Shown: one piece after another, positions 54,153-62,624 of the stretch | Layout: the number at the start of each line of letters is the position of its first letter | Numbering within the stretch: position 1 is the first letter of the stretch | Notes under the pieces: model-generated | Database searches by the model: none | Told to the model about the DNA's origin: nothing | Seen by the model: only the letters and a program-made list of their open reading frames with translations | Source of the DNA: Flagellimonas chongwuensis | GTDB taxonomy: Bacteria; Bacteroidota; Bacteroidia; Flavobacteriales; Flavobacteriaceae | Reading direction: 5' to 3' | DNA: 64,000 bases | Assembly (NCBI RefSeq): GCF_013376415.1 | Contig: NZ_WYET01000001.1 | Location: forward strand, 806,001-870,000 | Program-made: the position numbers and the translations under genes

Positions 54153-55744
54153 TATAATTTTCCCATATCCTCAAACAATGTCCACTCATTTGGATCTAAA
54201 ACAACGGAATCGGGTCGGTCTTTGCTTTCCAATTGGATGTTTTGGTTGCGCTGGTCCAACTCAATGGTTTTTATGGTCAGTTTCCCATCTTTTACCACAC
54301 CTATTTCCAAAGGAAACTCAAATACATGGTGGTCCTGTAATTGCTGCAGGGTGAGATTGATTTTTCCATCGGCGTAATTCCACTTCCATTTAATCTGCGG
54401 GTGGCCTTTTATAAACAGCCATTGCTCAAAAAAGGACGCCAAATCTTCTCCAGATGTCTCTTCCATCACCTCTCTAAAATCATCCGTAAGCACATTGCTG
54501 TTTTGATACTCGGTATAATAAGTTCTGATACCTTTCCAGAATACACCATCACCCAATTTGTGACGTAGCATGTTCAATACCCAACCTCCTTTTTGATAAG
54601 TGTTGGTGCTCAACACCTTCATTGGGTCCTTAATGGTAAGGTCAACAATGGGGACGGGGTTTTTTCGGTAATACTCAAAGATTTGCCGTTTATCGATGGC
54701 CAACTCCTCTTTTCTGCGGTCATCACCATATTCGTTTTCTAAATAGAGAATGCAGAAATAGGTTGCAAAACCCTCACTCAACCACACATGGTTCCAGCTT
54801 TTTTCGGTTGCTGAATTTCCAAACCATTGATGTGCAATTTCGTGCGCAATCAAAGGTTCAACTGTTTTGTTTCCTGTCACCGAATTTTCAAAATAAGCGA
54901 TGGTGCCTGCATTTTCCAGTCCACCCCACTGTGTTTTCGCCTGCATATTGGCCAGTTTGGCATACGAATAAGGTCCAATATGATCTATAAAATATTCCAG
55001 CACATGTCCTGCTACTGTATAATCGCTAAAACCCTCCAACCGGTTCTGTGGATATACCCATGCCGTAACCTCAATTCCATCAATGTTGTCCACGACTCGT
55101 GAAGCAAATTCTGTAACACCAATCGTCATTACTTTTGTGGCTACTGGGGCAGGCTCGCTATAAATCGTGAGTTTAAAGCCATTTTCAAGATTACTTTCCT
55201 CCACTTTTTTGCCCGTTGCCACCACATCGTATTGTTCTGGGGCAGTGATCCGGAATTCCACACTGGCCTTGTCGTATGGATGGTCTACAGACGGCAACCA
55301 ATGCCTAGCCAAGTTGGGCCAATTGTCTCCAAAAAAAGAGCGCTTACCATACTTAGTGGTATCAATGACCAAGCCTTTTTCGGGCACCCCCTGATATTTG
55401 ATGGTGAACGTTTGTACGGAATCCTTTGAATTTTTAGGAACGATGTTGATTTTGTTATTGGTGTAAGTATAGTTCGCCTTGATGTTTTGTTCTAATACTT
55501 CGGTGACTTCCATGCCAAATTCTCCCGATTTTTGGATGAGGTCCAAAGCAAATGGAACCATACCCTCCTTAAAACGAACTGTTACTTCGGTCTCCCCTTT
55601 GATTTTGTTGGAAGCATCATTCAATTGAAGGGCAAAAACATAGTTTTGAATATCTACCGATTCATTTTTGGCATAGAGGTCTTGGGCATTTCCAGTGAGG
55701 CAAGCAAAAATAAAAGTGAATACAAAGGTTACACTATGTTTCAT
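54152..55744 (-). CDS. M1 family metallopeptidase
   Basis: 530 residues from the ATG at 55744, which starts a clear signal peptide (ends about LTGNAQ); a longer frame would overlap the restriction enzyme gene. HEIAHQWFGNSATEKSWNHVWLSEGFATY contains HExxH plus the third ligand Glu 18 residues later. WGGLENAG matches the GxMEN exopeptidase motif, with Leu in place of Met. It would be a secreted aminopeptidase. It starts 22 bp after the end of the restriction endonuclease gene. Confidence 0.9.
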   Translation of the reverse strand: MKHSVTFVFTFIFACLTGNAQDLYAKNESVDIQNYVFALQLNDASNKIKGETEVTVRFKEGMVPFALDLIQKSGEFGMEVTEVLEQNIKANYTYTNNKINIVPKNSKDSVQTFTIKYQGVPEKGLVIDTTKYGKRSFFGDNWPNLARHWLPSVDHPYDKASVEFRITAPEQYDVVATGKKVEESNLENGFKLTIYSEPAPVATKVMTIGVTEFASRVVDNIDGIEVTAWVYPQNRLEGFSDYTVAGHVLEYFIDHIGPYSYAKLANMQAKTQWGGLENAGTIAYFENSVTGNKTVEPLIAHEIAHQWFGNSATEKSWNHVWLSEGFATYFCILYLENEYGDDRRKEELAIDKRQIFEYYRKNPVPIVDLTIKDPMKVLSTNTYQKGGWVLNMLRHKLGDGVFWKGIRTYYTEYQNSNVLTDDFREVMEETSGEDLASFFEQWLFIKGHPQIKWKWNYADGKINLTLQQLQDHHVFEFPLEIGVVKDGKLTIKTIELDQRNQNIQLESKDRPDSVVLDPNEWTLFEDMGKL

Positions 55745-55766
55745 TGAGTATTGTTTGGGGCAATTT

Positions 55767-56519
55767 TTATTTTCTTTTTTCCACAGTAACCCATGTTTTA
55801 TCAAATCCGATTGCTTCAAGTATTTTGTCCTTATTCAAAGCTTTCGGGGGCTTCAGTTTTAAAATTAAACTGCTTGTCGGCACTTCTTCGATAATTGTGA
55901 ATTGCGAACCGTGAGGTTGCCAAACGAATCTTTTGTTATCCGTTCCTTTGTGGAAGCCTTCGAGGTTTCCGTTCTTATTCCAAGAGAATTCAAATAGTTC
56001 TGGGTCGTATCGAACGGTGTCATATTCGAAAACGGCGACCTGAGTTAAATCATTTGACTTTACGAGAACCACGGTTCTTAAGTGTTTAAACTTTTCGCGA
56101 ATTGAAGAAACTCTTTCGTTCCAAATTTCAAGAACTTGTTCGCCAACTTCATCTGGGTCAGCAGAGGTGTCGATTGTACCACCATAAGAGTAGACTATCG
56201 AATTCCGACCTGAAATAAGTCGTACCTTATTCAGGTTTCTGAAGTCTTTTACTCCCGATTTTACTGTCTTAGCACCCCAAGCCGTGTTGCCTAAAACCAC
56301 ATCATCAAGTCCAACGTTTGAAGGTTTCCAATCTGCGCCAATGCAATGCGCGAATATTTCTTCCCATTCTGAACCTTCAAGAACTCCTTTACCTTTAGAG
56401 GCAAGCAGATAAACAATTTCTCGTCCAAGTATGTACGGAAACTCCGAACCAAATTCATTAAGAGGATAAGGTGGCAGAGATTTATTAACGGTCCGAAGTT
56501 TTGGTGATTTTTTACTCAT
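55767..56519 (-). CDS. Probable type II restriction endonuclease
   Basis: 250 residues. The protein is directly coupled to the cytosine methyltransferase gene by TAATG (one base shared), the standard arrangement of a type II pair. GLDDVVLGNTAWGAKTVK (70-87) carries Asp72/Asp73 and Lys84, and Glu51/Glu53/Glu54 precede it: a plausible PD-(D/E)xK-like centre. The recognition site is not predictable from sequence. The partner and the absence of other functions make the call reasonable. Confidence 0.75.
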   Translation of the reverse strand: MSKKSPKLRTVNKSLPPYPLNEFGSEFPYILGREIVYLLASKGKGVLEGSEWEEIFAHCIGADWKPSNVGLDDVVLGNTAWGAKTVKSGVKDFRNLNKVRLISGRNSIVYSYGGTIDTSADPDEVGEQVLEIWNERVSSIREKFKHLRTVVLVKSNDLTQVAVFEYDTVRYDPELFEFSWNKNGNLEGFHKGTDNKRFVWQPHGSQFTIIEEVPTSSLILKLKPPKALNKDKILEAIGFDKTWVTVEKRK

Positions 56520-57505
56520 TAATTCGGATTATATTTTAAATCGTATTCTCTTAAAACTGCCGCTTGGTCTAATGAAGTTGCGACATAGGGTAGAAGCTTC
56601 TGAACAACAGCTTTTATCATGTTGACTGGTACTGCATTTCCTGCTTGTCTTTTAGCTTGTCCATCGCTGACCACAATTTTAAACCAATCAGGAAAACCTT
56701 GAAGTCTTAGCATTTCTCGGGGTGTTAAACGTCTTTCTCCATTAACCAAAAGGTAGTTGTATGAGGCACCTGCTCTTAACGCACAGGAAAATGGATATGA
56801 CGAAATATTACCTGACTTGTTCTCGTGCCAAATCGAAGGATAGAATGAAGATTTATGGCTTTCTTTTCTTTTGTTCTTTATGTAGTCCGAAGCGAAATGC
56901 TTTTTGTCAACTTTCTTTTCTAAGATTTCAGTTAGTGGCTTAAAGGGTTTGATTGGGTCTGGATATGTGAACATTATCGGTTGTTTGTGTCCGACAATTA
57001 CAATTCTTTCTCTCTTTTGAGGAAGCCCGTAATCAAGAGCGTTTAATACGCTGTATTGAACATGATAACCGAGGTCTTTTAGGGATTTTAAAATTACTTT
57101 GAGCGTATTCCCTTTATCATGCCCGACAAGTTGTTTAACGTTTTCAAGGATAAATGCTTTTGGCTCTTTTTCCTTAATTATTCGGGCAATGTCAAAGAAC
57201 AGAGTTCCCCGAGTGTCGTTTAACCCTTTCATCTGACCTATAATGCTGAATGGTTGGCAAGGAAAACCTGCAAAAAGAATATCATGGTCAGGAATTTCTT
57301 TTTCGTCAACTTGAGTAATGTCGCCATGTGGTCGTTCACCAAAATTAGCTTCATAACTGTCCTGAGCAAACTTATCAATGTCTGAAGAAAAGACACATTC
57401 TGCGTTAATTTCCTGCTCTTCGCAAGCTTCTTCAAAAGCTATTCTGAAACCACCGATTCCGCAGAAAAGGTCAATAAATCGTATTTGTTCTCTACTTTCA
57501 TACAT
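56519..57505 (-). CDS. DNA (cytosine-5) methyltransferase
   Basis: 328 residues, a usual C5-methylase length. Motif I LFCGIGGFRIAFE (13-25), motif IV FAGFPCQPFSIIGQ with catalytic Cys, motif VI ENVKQL, motif VIII PQKRERIVIVG, motif IX RRLTPREMLRLQGFPD and motif X QAGNAVPVNM are all present. The target-recognition region is short, between VIII and IX. The gene is first in an operon with the restriction enzyme, with the shared promoter copy (g) 134 bp upstream. Confidence 0.93.
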   Translation of the reverse strand: MYESREQIRFIDLFCGIGGFRIAFEEACEEQEINAECVFSSDIDKFAQDSYEANFGERPHGDITQVDEKEIPDHDILFAGFPCQPFSIIGQMKGLNDTRGTLFFDIARIIKEKEPKAFILENVKQLVGHDKGNTLKVILKSLKDLGYHVQYSVLNALDYGLPQKRERIVIVGHKQPIMFTYPDPIKPFKPLTEILEKKVDKKHFASDYIKNKRKESHKSSFYPSIWHENKSGNISSYPFSCALRAGASYNYLLVNGERRLTPREMLRLQGFPDWFKIVVSDGQAKRQAGNAVPVNMIKAVVQKLLPYVATSLDQAAVLREYDLKYNPN

Positions 57506-57639
57506 AAGTCAAATTTACTTTCGTTTGTGGCAACTTAAAAGTCTGTCTGCTACTTTTTGTTAACATGGTTACTGTCGTTTTTAATTATCCCAACGGTTAG
57601 CTAAATATCGTTTCAATGGTTTTTAGCGTACGATAAGTG

Positions 57640-57707
57640 AAGTTAGTATTTTTCGGGTTCAAATTCTAGCTACAATTCATCAATGCCCCCATTAGGATTG
57701 ATAAACC
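57640..57707 (-). promoter_or_regulatory. Shared regional promoter, copy (g)
   Basis: On the minus strand: TTTATCAATCC (distal, weak) and CATTGATGAATT (proximal), 22 bp apart, then 28 bp, then TAACTT with CACTTATCG after it. The methyltransferase start is 135 bp downstream of the box. Confidence 0.6.
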
Positions 57708-57738
57708 AGAAATCAACACTTGATAAGTAGTGGTATCT

Positions 57739-59025
57739 TTAGGAATCTAAGGATTTCTCCATTTTTTCTTTTATCTGTTTCAAGCACAGATTGCCCAAGC
57801 TGCCTTCGTGGGTATGTTCTATATCCCGTTTGGGCTTAAAGTTGCCATTTTCGATCGCTTTGCCCATGGTTTTGTAGGCATCACGGAACGGCATGCCACT
57901 TTTTACAAGCTCGTTTAAAGTGTCCACACTAAAGAGGTAATCGTATTTGGGGTCTTCCAAAATGGCCTTGTTCACTTTGATTTCCTTTAAACTGAACGTC
58001 ATCATTTCCAAACAGGCATGCATGTCCTGCAAAGCAGGAACAATTACTTCTTTCACCAATTGGAGATCCCTGTGATAACCACTGGGTAAATTATTCATGA
58101 TCATAATCAATTGGTTGGGTACCGCTTGAATCTTATTACATTTTGCCCTAATGAGCTCAAACACATCCGGATTCTTCTTGTGCGGCATAATGCTGCTTCC
58201 AGTGGTCAGCTCGTTAGGGAACGAGATAAAATTGAAGTTCTGGCTCATGTACAGGCAAATGTCCATCGCCATTTTGGATAGGGTAGCGGCAACGCTGGAA
58301 ATTCCGAAGGCCGTTGCTTTTTCCACTTTGCCACGACCCATTTGGGCGGCCACTACATTGTATTTCAATGTAGAAAATTCCATTTCGGCAGTGGTGAAAC
58401 TTCTATCGATAGGGAAGGAGCTTCCATAGCCTGCGGCACTTCCCAAAGGATTCTGGTCGGCAGCTTTATAGGCGGCCTGTACAAAGTATAGGTCGTCTAT
58501 CAAACTTTCGGCATAGGCAGAAAACCAAAGTCCAAAGGAGGATGGCATGGCAATTTGAAGGTGGGTATAGCCAGGAAGCAATACATTTTTATGTTTGTCC
58601 GCCAATTTCATCAGCAAATCGAAGAGTTCCTTTACTTGATCTTTGATTTCCGTCAATTCATCTCTGAGGAACAATTGCATAGCCACCAAGACTTGGTCGT
58701 TCCGTGAACGTGCCGAATGGATTTTTTTACCGGTATCGCCCAATTTTTCCGTCAGCATAAATTCGATTTTGGAGTGCATGTCCTCAAAATCGTCTTCTAT
58801 GGCAAACTTTCCTTTTTCGATGTCCTTGGCAATTTCATCCAAAGCTTTTACTAGTTCTTTGGCCTCATCCTCGGATAACAGTCCAACTTTACCCAACATT
58901 TTGGCATGTGCCTTGGAGGCGATTACATCATATTTGGCTAAGACCAAATCCAGTTCGCGGTCGTTGCCCACGGTAAAATGGTCTATCTTTTTATCGGTAC
59001 TGAATCCTTTATCCCAGAGTTTCAT
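57739..59025 (-). CDS. argH: Argininosuccinate lyase
   Basis: 428 residues from the ATG at 59025. MKLWDKGFSTDKKIDHFTVGNDRELD is the usual start. The fumarase-superfamily signature GSSIMPHKKNPD (about 279-290) is intact, and GYTHLQIAMPSSFGLW and HSARSRNDQV are also present. It splits argininosuccinate into arginine and fumarate, the last step of the pathway. It is last in the arginine operon. Confidence 0.95.
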   Translation of the reverse strand: MKLWDKGFSTDKKIDHFTVGNDRELDLVLAKYDVIASKAHAKMLGKVGLLSEDEAKELVKALDEIAKDIEKGKFAIEDDFEDMHSKIEFMLTEKLGDTGKKIHSARSRNDQVLVAMQLFLRDELTEIKDQVKELFDLLMKLADKHKNVLLPGYTHLQIAMPSSFGLWFSAYAESLIDDLYFVQAAYKAADQNPLGSAAGYGSSFPIDRSFTTAEMEFSTLKYNVVAAQMGRGKVEKATAFGISSVAATLSKMAMDICLYMSQNFNFISFPNELTTGSSIMPHKKNPDVFELIRAKCNKIQAVPNQLIMIMNNLPSGYHRDLQLVKEVIVPALQDMHACLEMMTFSLKEIKVNKAILEDPKYDYLFSVDTLNELVKSGMPFRDAYKTMGKAIENGNFKPKRDIEHTHEGSLGNLCLKQIKEKMEKSLDS

Positions 59026-59094
59026 ACTATTCAATTATCAGTTGTCAATGAGCAATAAACGATAGATGAATGTAAATTGCTGATTGGTCATTGT

Positions 59095-60165
59095 TTATTG
59101 TAAAAATCCCGTTAGGGTTTTGATGTAAATATCTATGCCCTCCTCAATTTCCCTCACGAAAATAAATTCGTTGGCGGAGTGTGATCTTGTACTGTCACCT
59201 GGCCCCAATTTTACGGATTGACAGGTCAAAGCAGCCTGATCGGATAAGGTGGGCGAACCATAGGTTTTTCTGCCCAGTGCCAATCCACTTTTTACCAATG
59301 CATGATCGGGATCAATGCAGGATGAGTTTAGCCGCAGGGAACGGGGTGTCATTTTGCATGGGGCTTCTTTTTGAAGGATGTCCGAAATCTCTTGGTTGGA
59401 GTAGCAATCGTTTACCCTTACATCCACAACTAAATCAACTTGTGCAGGAACTACATTGTGCTGTTTACCTGCATTTATTTGGGTAACGGTCAATTTTACT
59501 TCGCCCAAGGCATCGGATACTTTATCAAACGAGTAATCCTTGAACCATTGTAATGTTTCAATAGCATTGTAGATGCAGTTGTCATCATTCGGGTGTGCCG
59601 CGTGCGATGGTGTGCCAGAGACAACCGCATCAAAAACCACCAATCCCTTTTCTGCAATCGCCAGGTCCATCAATGTGGGTTCGCCTACAATGGCCACATC
59701 AATTTGTGGTAAAATTGGAAGCAGGGCCCTAATGCTTTTCTCTCCCGCGTCCTCCTCTTCACCAGTGGCAGCCATAATAATATTGTGACTTAGCCCTTCT
59801 TTTTCATAAAAATGAACAAAGGTGGCCAATAGCGACACCAGACATCCGCCTGCATCATTACTGCCAAGACCGTAAAGTTTGCCGTCTTCGATATGGGCAT
59901 CAAATGGGTCTTTGGTATAGGCGCTGTTCGGTTTTACGGTATCGTGATGGGAGTTGAGCAACAGGGTCGGTTTGCTCTCATCAAAATATTTGTTGAAAGC
60001 ATAAATATTGTTGTGCTGTCTCTTGGTCTCGATACCAAAGCTTCTCAAAAATGCCTCTATCGCATCCCCTGTTTTGTCTTCTTCCCCGGAAAAAGATTGG
60101 GTGCGAATGAGTGTTTTAAGAAGTTCAATGGCTTTTTCCGTTAATATGTTTTGGGTTATGTTCAT
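59095..60165 (-). CDS. argE: M20 deacylase (N-acyl-ornithine/citrulline)
   Basis: 356 residues. Peptidase-M20 metal-binding blocks are intact: LLLNSHHDTV, YGLGSNDAGGCL, AATGEEEDAGE, VGEPT and SHSANEFI. Given its place in the arginine operon, the role is deacylation of the acylated ornithine or citrulline intermediate. The acyl group (acetyl or succinyl) is unresolved; see the transcarbamylase. The start overlaps the end of argB by 4 bp. Confidence 0.85.
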   Translation of the reverse strand: MNITQNILTEKAIELLKTLIRTQSFSGEEDKTGDAIEAFLRSFGIETKRQHNNIYAFNKYFDESKPTLLLNSHHDTVKPNSAYTKDPFDAHIEDGKLYGLGSNDAGGCLVSLLATFVHFYEKEGLSHNIIMAATGEEEDAGEKSIRALLPILPQIDVAIVGEPTLMDLAIAEKGLVVFDAVVSGTPSHAAHPNDDNCIYNAIETLQWFKDYSFDKVSDALGEVKLTVTQINAGKQHNVVPAQVDLVVDVRVNDCYSNQEISDILQKEAPCKMTPRSLRLNSSCIDPDHALVKSGLALGRKTYGSPTLSDQAALTCQSVKLGPGDSTRSHSANEFIFVREIEEGIDIYIKTLTGFLQ

Positions 60166-60941
60166 AAAGTCAATGTCGTATATTCAGAATTGTTGGCTTC
60201 GAGCATGTTCGTGTTTCCAACACATACTTTGGAAACGTTGTTCCGTAATGCGTAAAAACAATTGTGCATTTTGGGCAACATACCATCAGCAATGATGCCG
60301 TATGCCAATAACTCGTCGTACCCTTTTGAATCGATGTGCTTTATGACTGAGTTTTCGTCCTCGATATCTTGAAGCACCCCTTTTTTCTCGAAGCAATAAT
60401 AAAGGGTAGTCTCAAATTGGTCGGACATGGCGATGGCGATTTCCGCGGCAATGGTATCGGCATTGGTGTTCAACATTTGTCCGTTACCATCGTGGGTCAA
60501 GGCACAAAATATGGGTGTGAAACCTGCCTGCAACAATTTAAAGATTCCGTAGGTGTTCACGGTGTCCACATCGCCCACAAAACCGAAATCTACATTTTTC
60601 TTGGGTCTTTTATGGGCACGTATCGCATTGGCGTCGGCACCGCTCATTCCAATGGCATCGGTACCCAACGATTGCAATTTGGCCACTATTTTTTTACTGT
60701 ACAATCCTCCGTAGACCATTAGGGCAATATCGAGGGTTTCAGCATTGGTAATGCGTCTGCCGTTGACCATTTTGGATTCCACCCCCATCTGATTGGCCAA
60801 TTCGGTAGCTTTTTTGCCTCCGCCATGGACCAAAATTTTGTTGCCGTCCATTTTGGAGAACAGGTCCAATACCTTTTTGCATCCTGCAGCATCTTCAATA
60901 AGATTGCCACCAATTTTTACTACGGATAATTTCTGTTTCAT
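60162..60941 (-). CDS. argB: N-acetylglutamate kinase family
   Basis: 259 residues. KIGGNLIEDA (9-18) and ILVHGGGKKATELANQMG (Gly-rich loop with the GGGK) are the amino-acid-kinase signatures; the last third has NTNADTIAAEIAIAMSDQ. It would phosphorylate N-acylglutamate. It sits between the SDR gene (1 bp gap) and the argE-like gene (4 bp overlap). Confidence 0.92.
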   Translation of the reverse strand: MKQKLSVVKIGGNLIEDAAGCKKVLDLFSKMDGNKILVHGGGKKATELANQMGVESKMVNGRRITNAETLDIALMVYGGLYSKKIVAKLQSLGTDAIGMSGADANAIRAHKRPKKNVDFGFVGDVDTVNTYGIFKLLQAGFTPIFCALTHDGNGQMLNTNADTIAAEIAIAMSDQFETTLYYCFEKKGVLQDIEDENSVIKHIDSKGYDELLAYGIIADGMLPKMHNCFYALRNNVSKVCVGNTNMLEANNSEYTTLTL

Positions 60942-60942
60942 T

Positions 60943-61689
60943 TTATGTATTTATAATTCCTCCATCTATGGTCACTGTGGTTCCTGTAATCCAAGAACTA
61001 TCCTCGGAAACCAAGAAAAGTACAAGTTTAGCAATATCCTTGGGCGTCCCCAACCTTTTTAACAATGTAGTCCTTTTCGCATTTTCGACAGCAGTATCTG
61101 GATTCTCAAAAGCTTGGGCGGATTCCCACAACAAAGGGGTGTCCACAGGGCCTGGACAAATGGCATTCACTCTGACTTTTGGCGCATAATCAACTGCCAT
61201 TTGCTTCATCAGGGCTACGGATGCAGCTTTGGAAGCACAATAAGCGGGATGGTTCGGGAAACTCTTGAAGGCTGCAATTGATGCATTGATTAAAATATTG
61301 CCTTGCGGTTGTTTTTGCAACTGTGGAAGTGCGTATTTACAAAGGTAAAAGATGGAACTCAAATTCGTATCGATGGTGTGCCGCCACGAATCAATGGACA
61401 GCTCTTGGACATTTCCCAATCCAAGAATGCCCGCATTCAATGATAGGATGTCCAGCTTGCCATGGGTTTCCATAGCGGTTTGCACCAATTTTTTGTTGTA
61501 GGATGGGTCGGTAACATCACCTGGAACAAAAAGCACATTGTTAAGGCCGTTTTCCAATGCTTTGCCACTTTCTTGGTTGCGACCAGAAAGTACTAGCTTG
61601 GCCCCTTCAGAAGAAAAGGATTCGGCAATGGCTTTTCCTATTCCACTGGTTGCGCCTGTAACTATGCAGACCTTGTCCTTGAGTTTCAT
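60943..61689 (-). CDS. SDR family oxidoreductase inside arginine operon
   Basis: 248 residues. Complete classical short-chain dehydrogenase: TGATSGIGKA (NAD(P) loop, 10-19), NAGIL (89-93), catalytic Ser (INASIAAF) and YCASKAA with Tyr/Lys, then CPGPVDTPLL. Its substrate is unknown. It is tightly coupled to the transcarbamylase gene (4 bp overlap) and to argB (1 bp gap), so its expression is tied to arginine synthesis, though no arginine step needs an SDR. Confidence 0.88.
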   Translation of the reverse strand: MKLKDKVCIVTGATSGIGKAIAESFSSEGAKLVLSGRNQESGKALENGLNNVLFVPGDVTDPSYNKKLVQTAMETHGKLDILSLNAGILGLGNVQELSIDSWRHTIDTNLSSIFYLCKYALPQLQKQPQGNILINASIAAFKSFPNHPAYCASKAASVALMKQMAVDYAPKVRVNAICPGPVDTPLLWESAQAFENPDTAVENAKRTTLLKRLGTPKDIAKLVLFLVSEDSSWITGTTVTIDGGIINT

Positions 61690-62624
61690 TTTTCCTCCAA
61701 TATTTTTTTCAATACAATCTGTGCGGAATAAATCCTGTTGTTGGCCTGTTCCACCACCAATGATTGTTCTCCGTCCAAAACGGAGTCCTCCACAATCATG
61801 TTTCTTCGAACGGGAAGGCAGTGCATAAACTTGGCATGTCCCAATTTTTCTTTGGTAATGGTCCAGCTTTTATCCTTGTTCAATACTTTTCCGTAATCGG
61901 AATAGCTGCTCCAGTTTTTCACGTATACAAAATCCGCATCTTCCAGTGCCTTGTCCTGATCGTATTCAATTGTGCAACCTTGAGTCAGTTCTGGATTAAG
62001 TTCATATCCTTCGGGATGAGTGATGACAAAATCGGCATCCTGCAGTTTCATCATCTGAATAAAGGAATTGGCCACCGCATGTGGCAATGCTTTGGGGTGG
62101 GGTGCCCAGGACAAAACTACTTTCGGTCTCTTTTTTACTTCATTCTCCTTCAAAGTAATGGCATCGGCCAAAGCCTGAAGCGGATGCCCTACGGAACTTT
62201 CCATGTTCACCACTGGAATTGTGGCATATTTGGCAAATCCATTGATTACCTCCTCGGCTTCGTCTTTTTCTTTGTCCACCAAACCTGCAAAAGCGCGAAT
62301 GGCTACAATGTCGGAATATTGGGAAACCACTTGTGCGGCCTCTTTGATATGTTCCGAAGTGCCTTGGTCCATTACAGTGCCATCACCATATTCCAGCGCC
62401 CAGCCTTCGTTGCCGAAATTCATGATCATTACTTCCATACCAAGGTGCATGGCCGCCTTTTGCGTGCTTAAACGGGTCCTAAGGCTATTGTTGAAAAACA
62501 ACAGACATATGGTTTTACGTTTGCCCAAATCTTCAAACCGATATGGGTCTTTTTTTAGGGTTATTGCTTCATCTACCCAATCGGGTAGGGATTCTATATC
62601 GTTTACGGATAAATAATGCTTCAT
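61686..62624 (-). CDS. N-acyl-L-ornithine transcarbamylase (probably succinyl-type)
   Basis: 312 residues. The carbamoyl-phosphate block is FNNSLRTRLS (44-53). The family splits into acetyl- and succinyl-ornithine enzymes; the deciding position is Glu92 in Xanthomonas (acetyl) and Pro90 in Bacteroides (succinyl). Here the aligned residue, from MDQGTSEHIKE, is Ser90, and replacing Glu92 by a small residue in the acetyl enzyme is known to shift it to succinyl. So I lean to succinylornithine; the alignment is by eye. The start overlaps the aminotransferase stop by one base. Confidence 0.85.
   Translation of the reverse strand: MKHYLSVNDIESLPDWVDEAITLKKDPYRFEDLGKRKTICLLFFNNSLRTRLSTQKAAMHLGMEVMIMNFGNEGWALEYGDGTVMDQGTSEHIKEAAQVVSQYSDIVAIRAFAGLVDKEKDEAEEVINGFAKYATIPVVNMESSVGHPLQALADAITLKENEVKKRPKVVLSWAPHPKALPHAVANSFIQMMKLQDADFVITHPEGYELNPELTQGCTIEYDQDKALEDADFVYVKNWSSYSDYGKVLNKDKSWTITKEKLGHAKFMHCLPVRRNMIVEDSVLDGEQSLVVEQANNRIYSAQIVLKKILEEK

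Noticed and set aside
43495-57707. The repeated intergenic element as an integron attC-like recombination site
   Set aside because: There is no conserved palindrome or core site, and the spacing (21 and 28 bp) is kept while the bases between vary; that fits promoters better than recombination sites. No integrase gene is visible.
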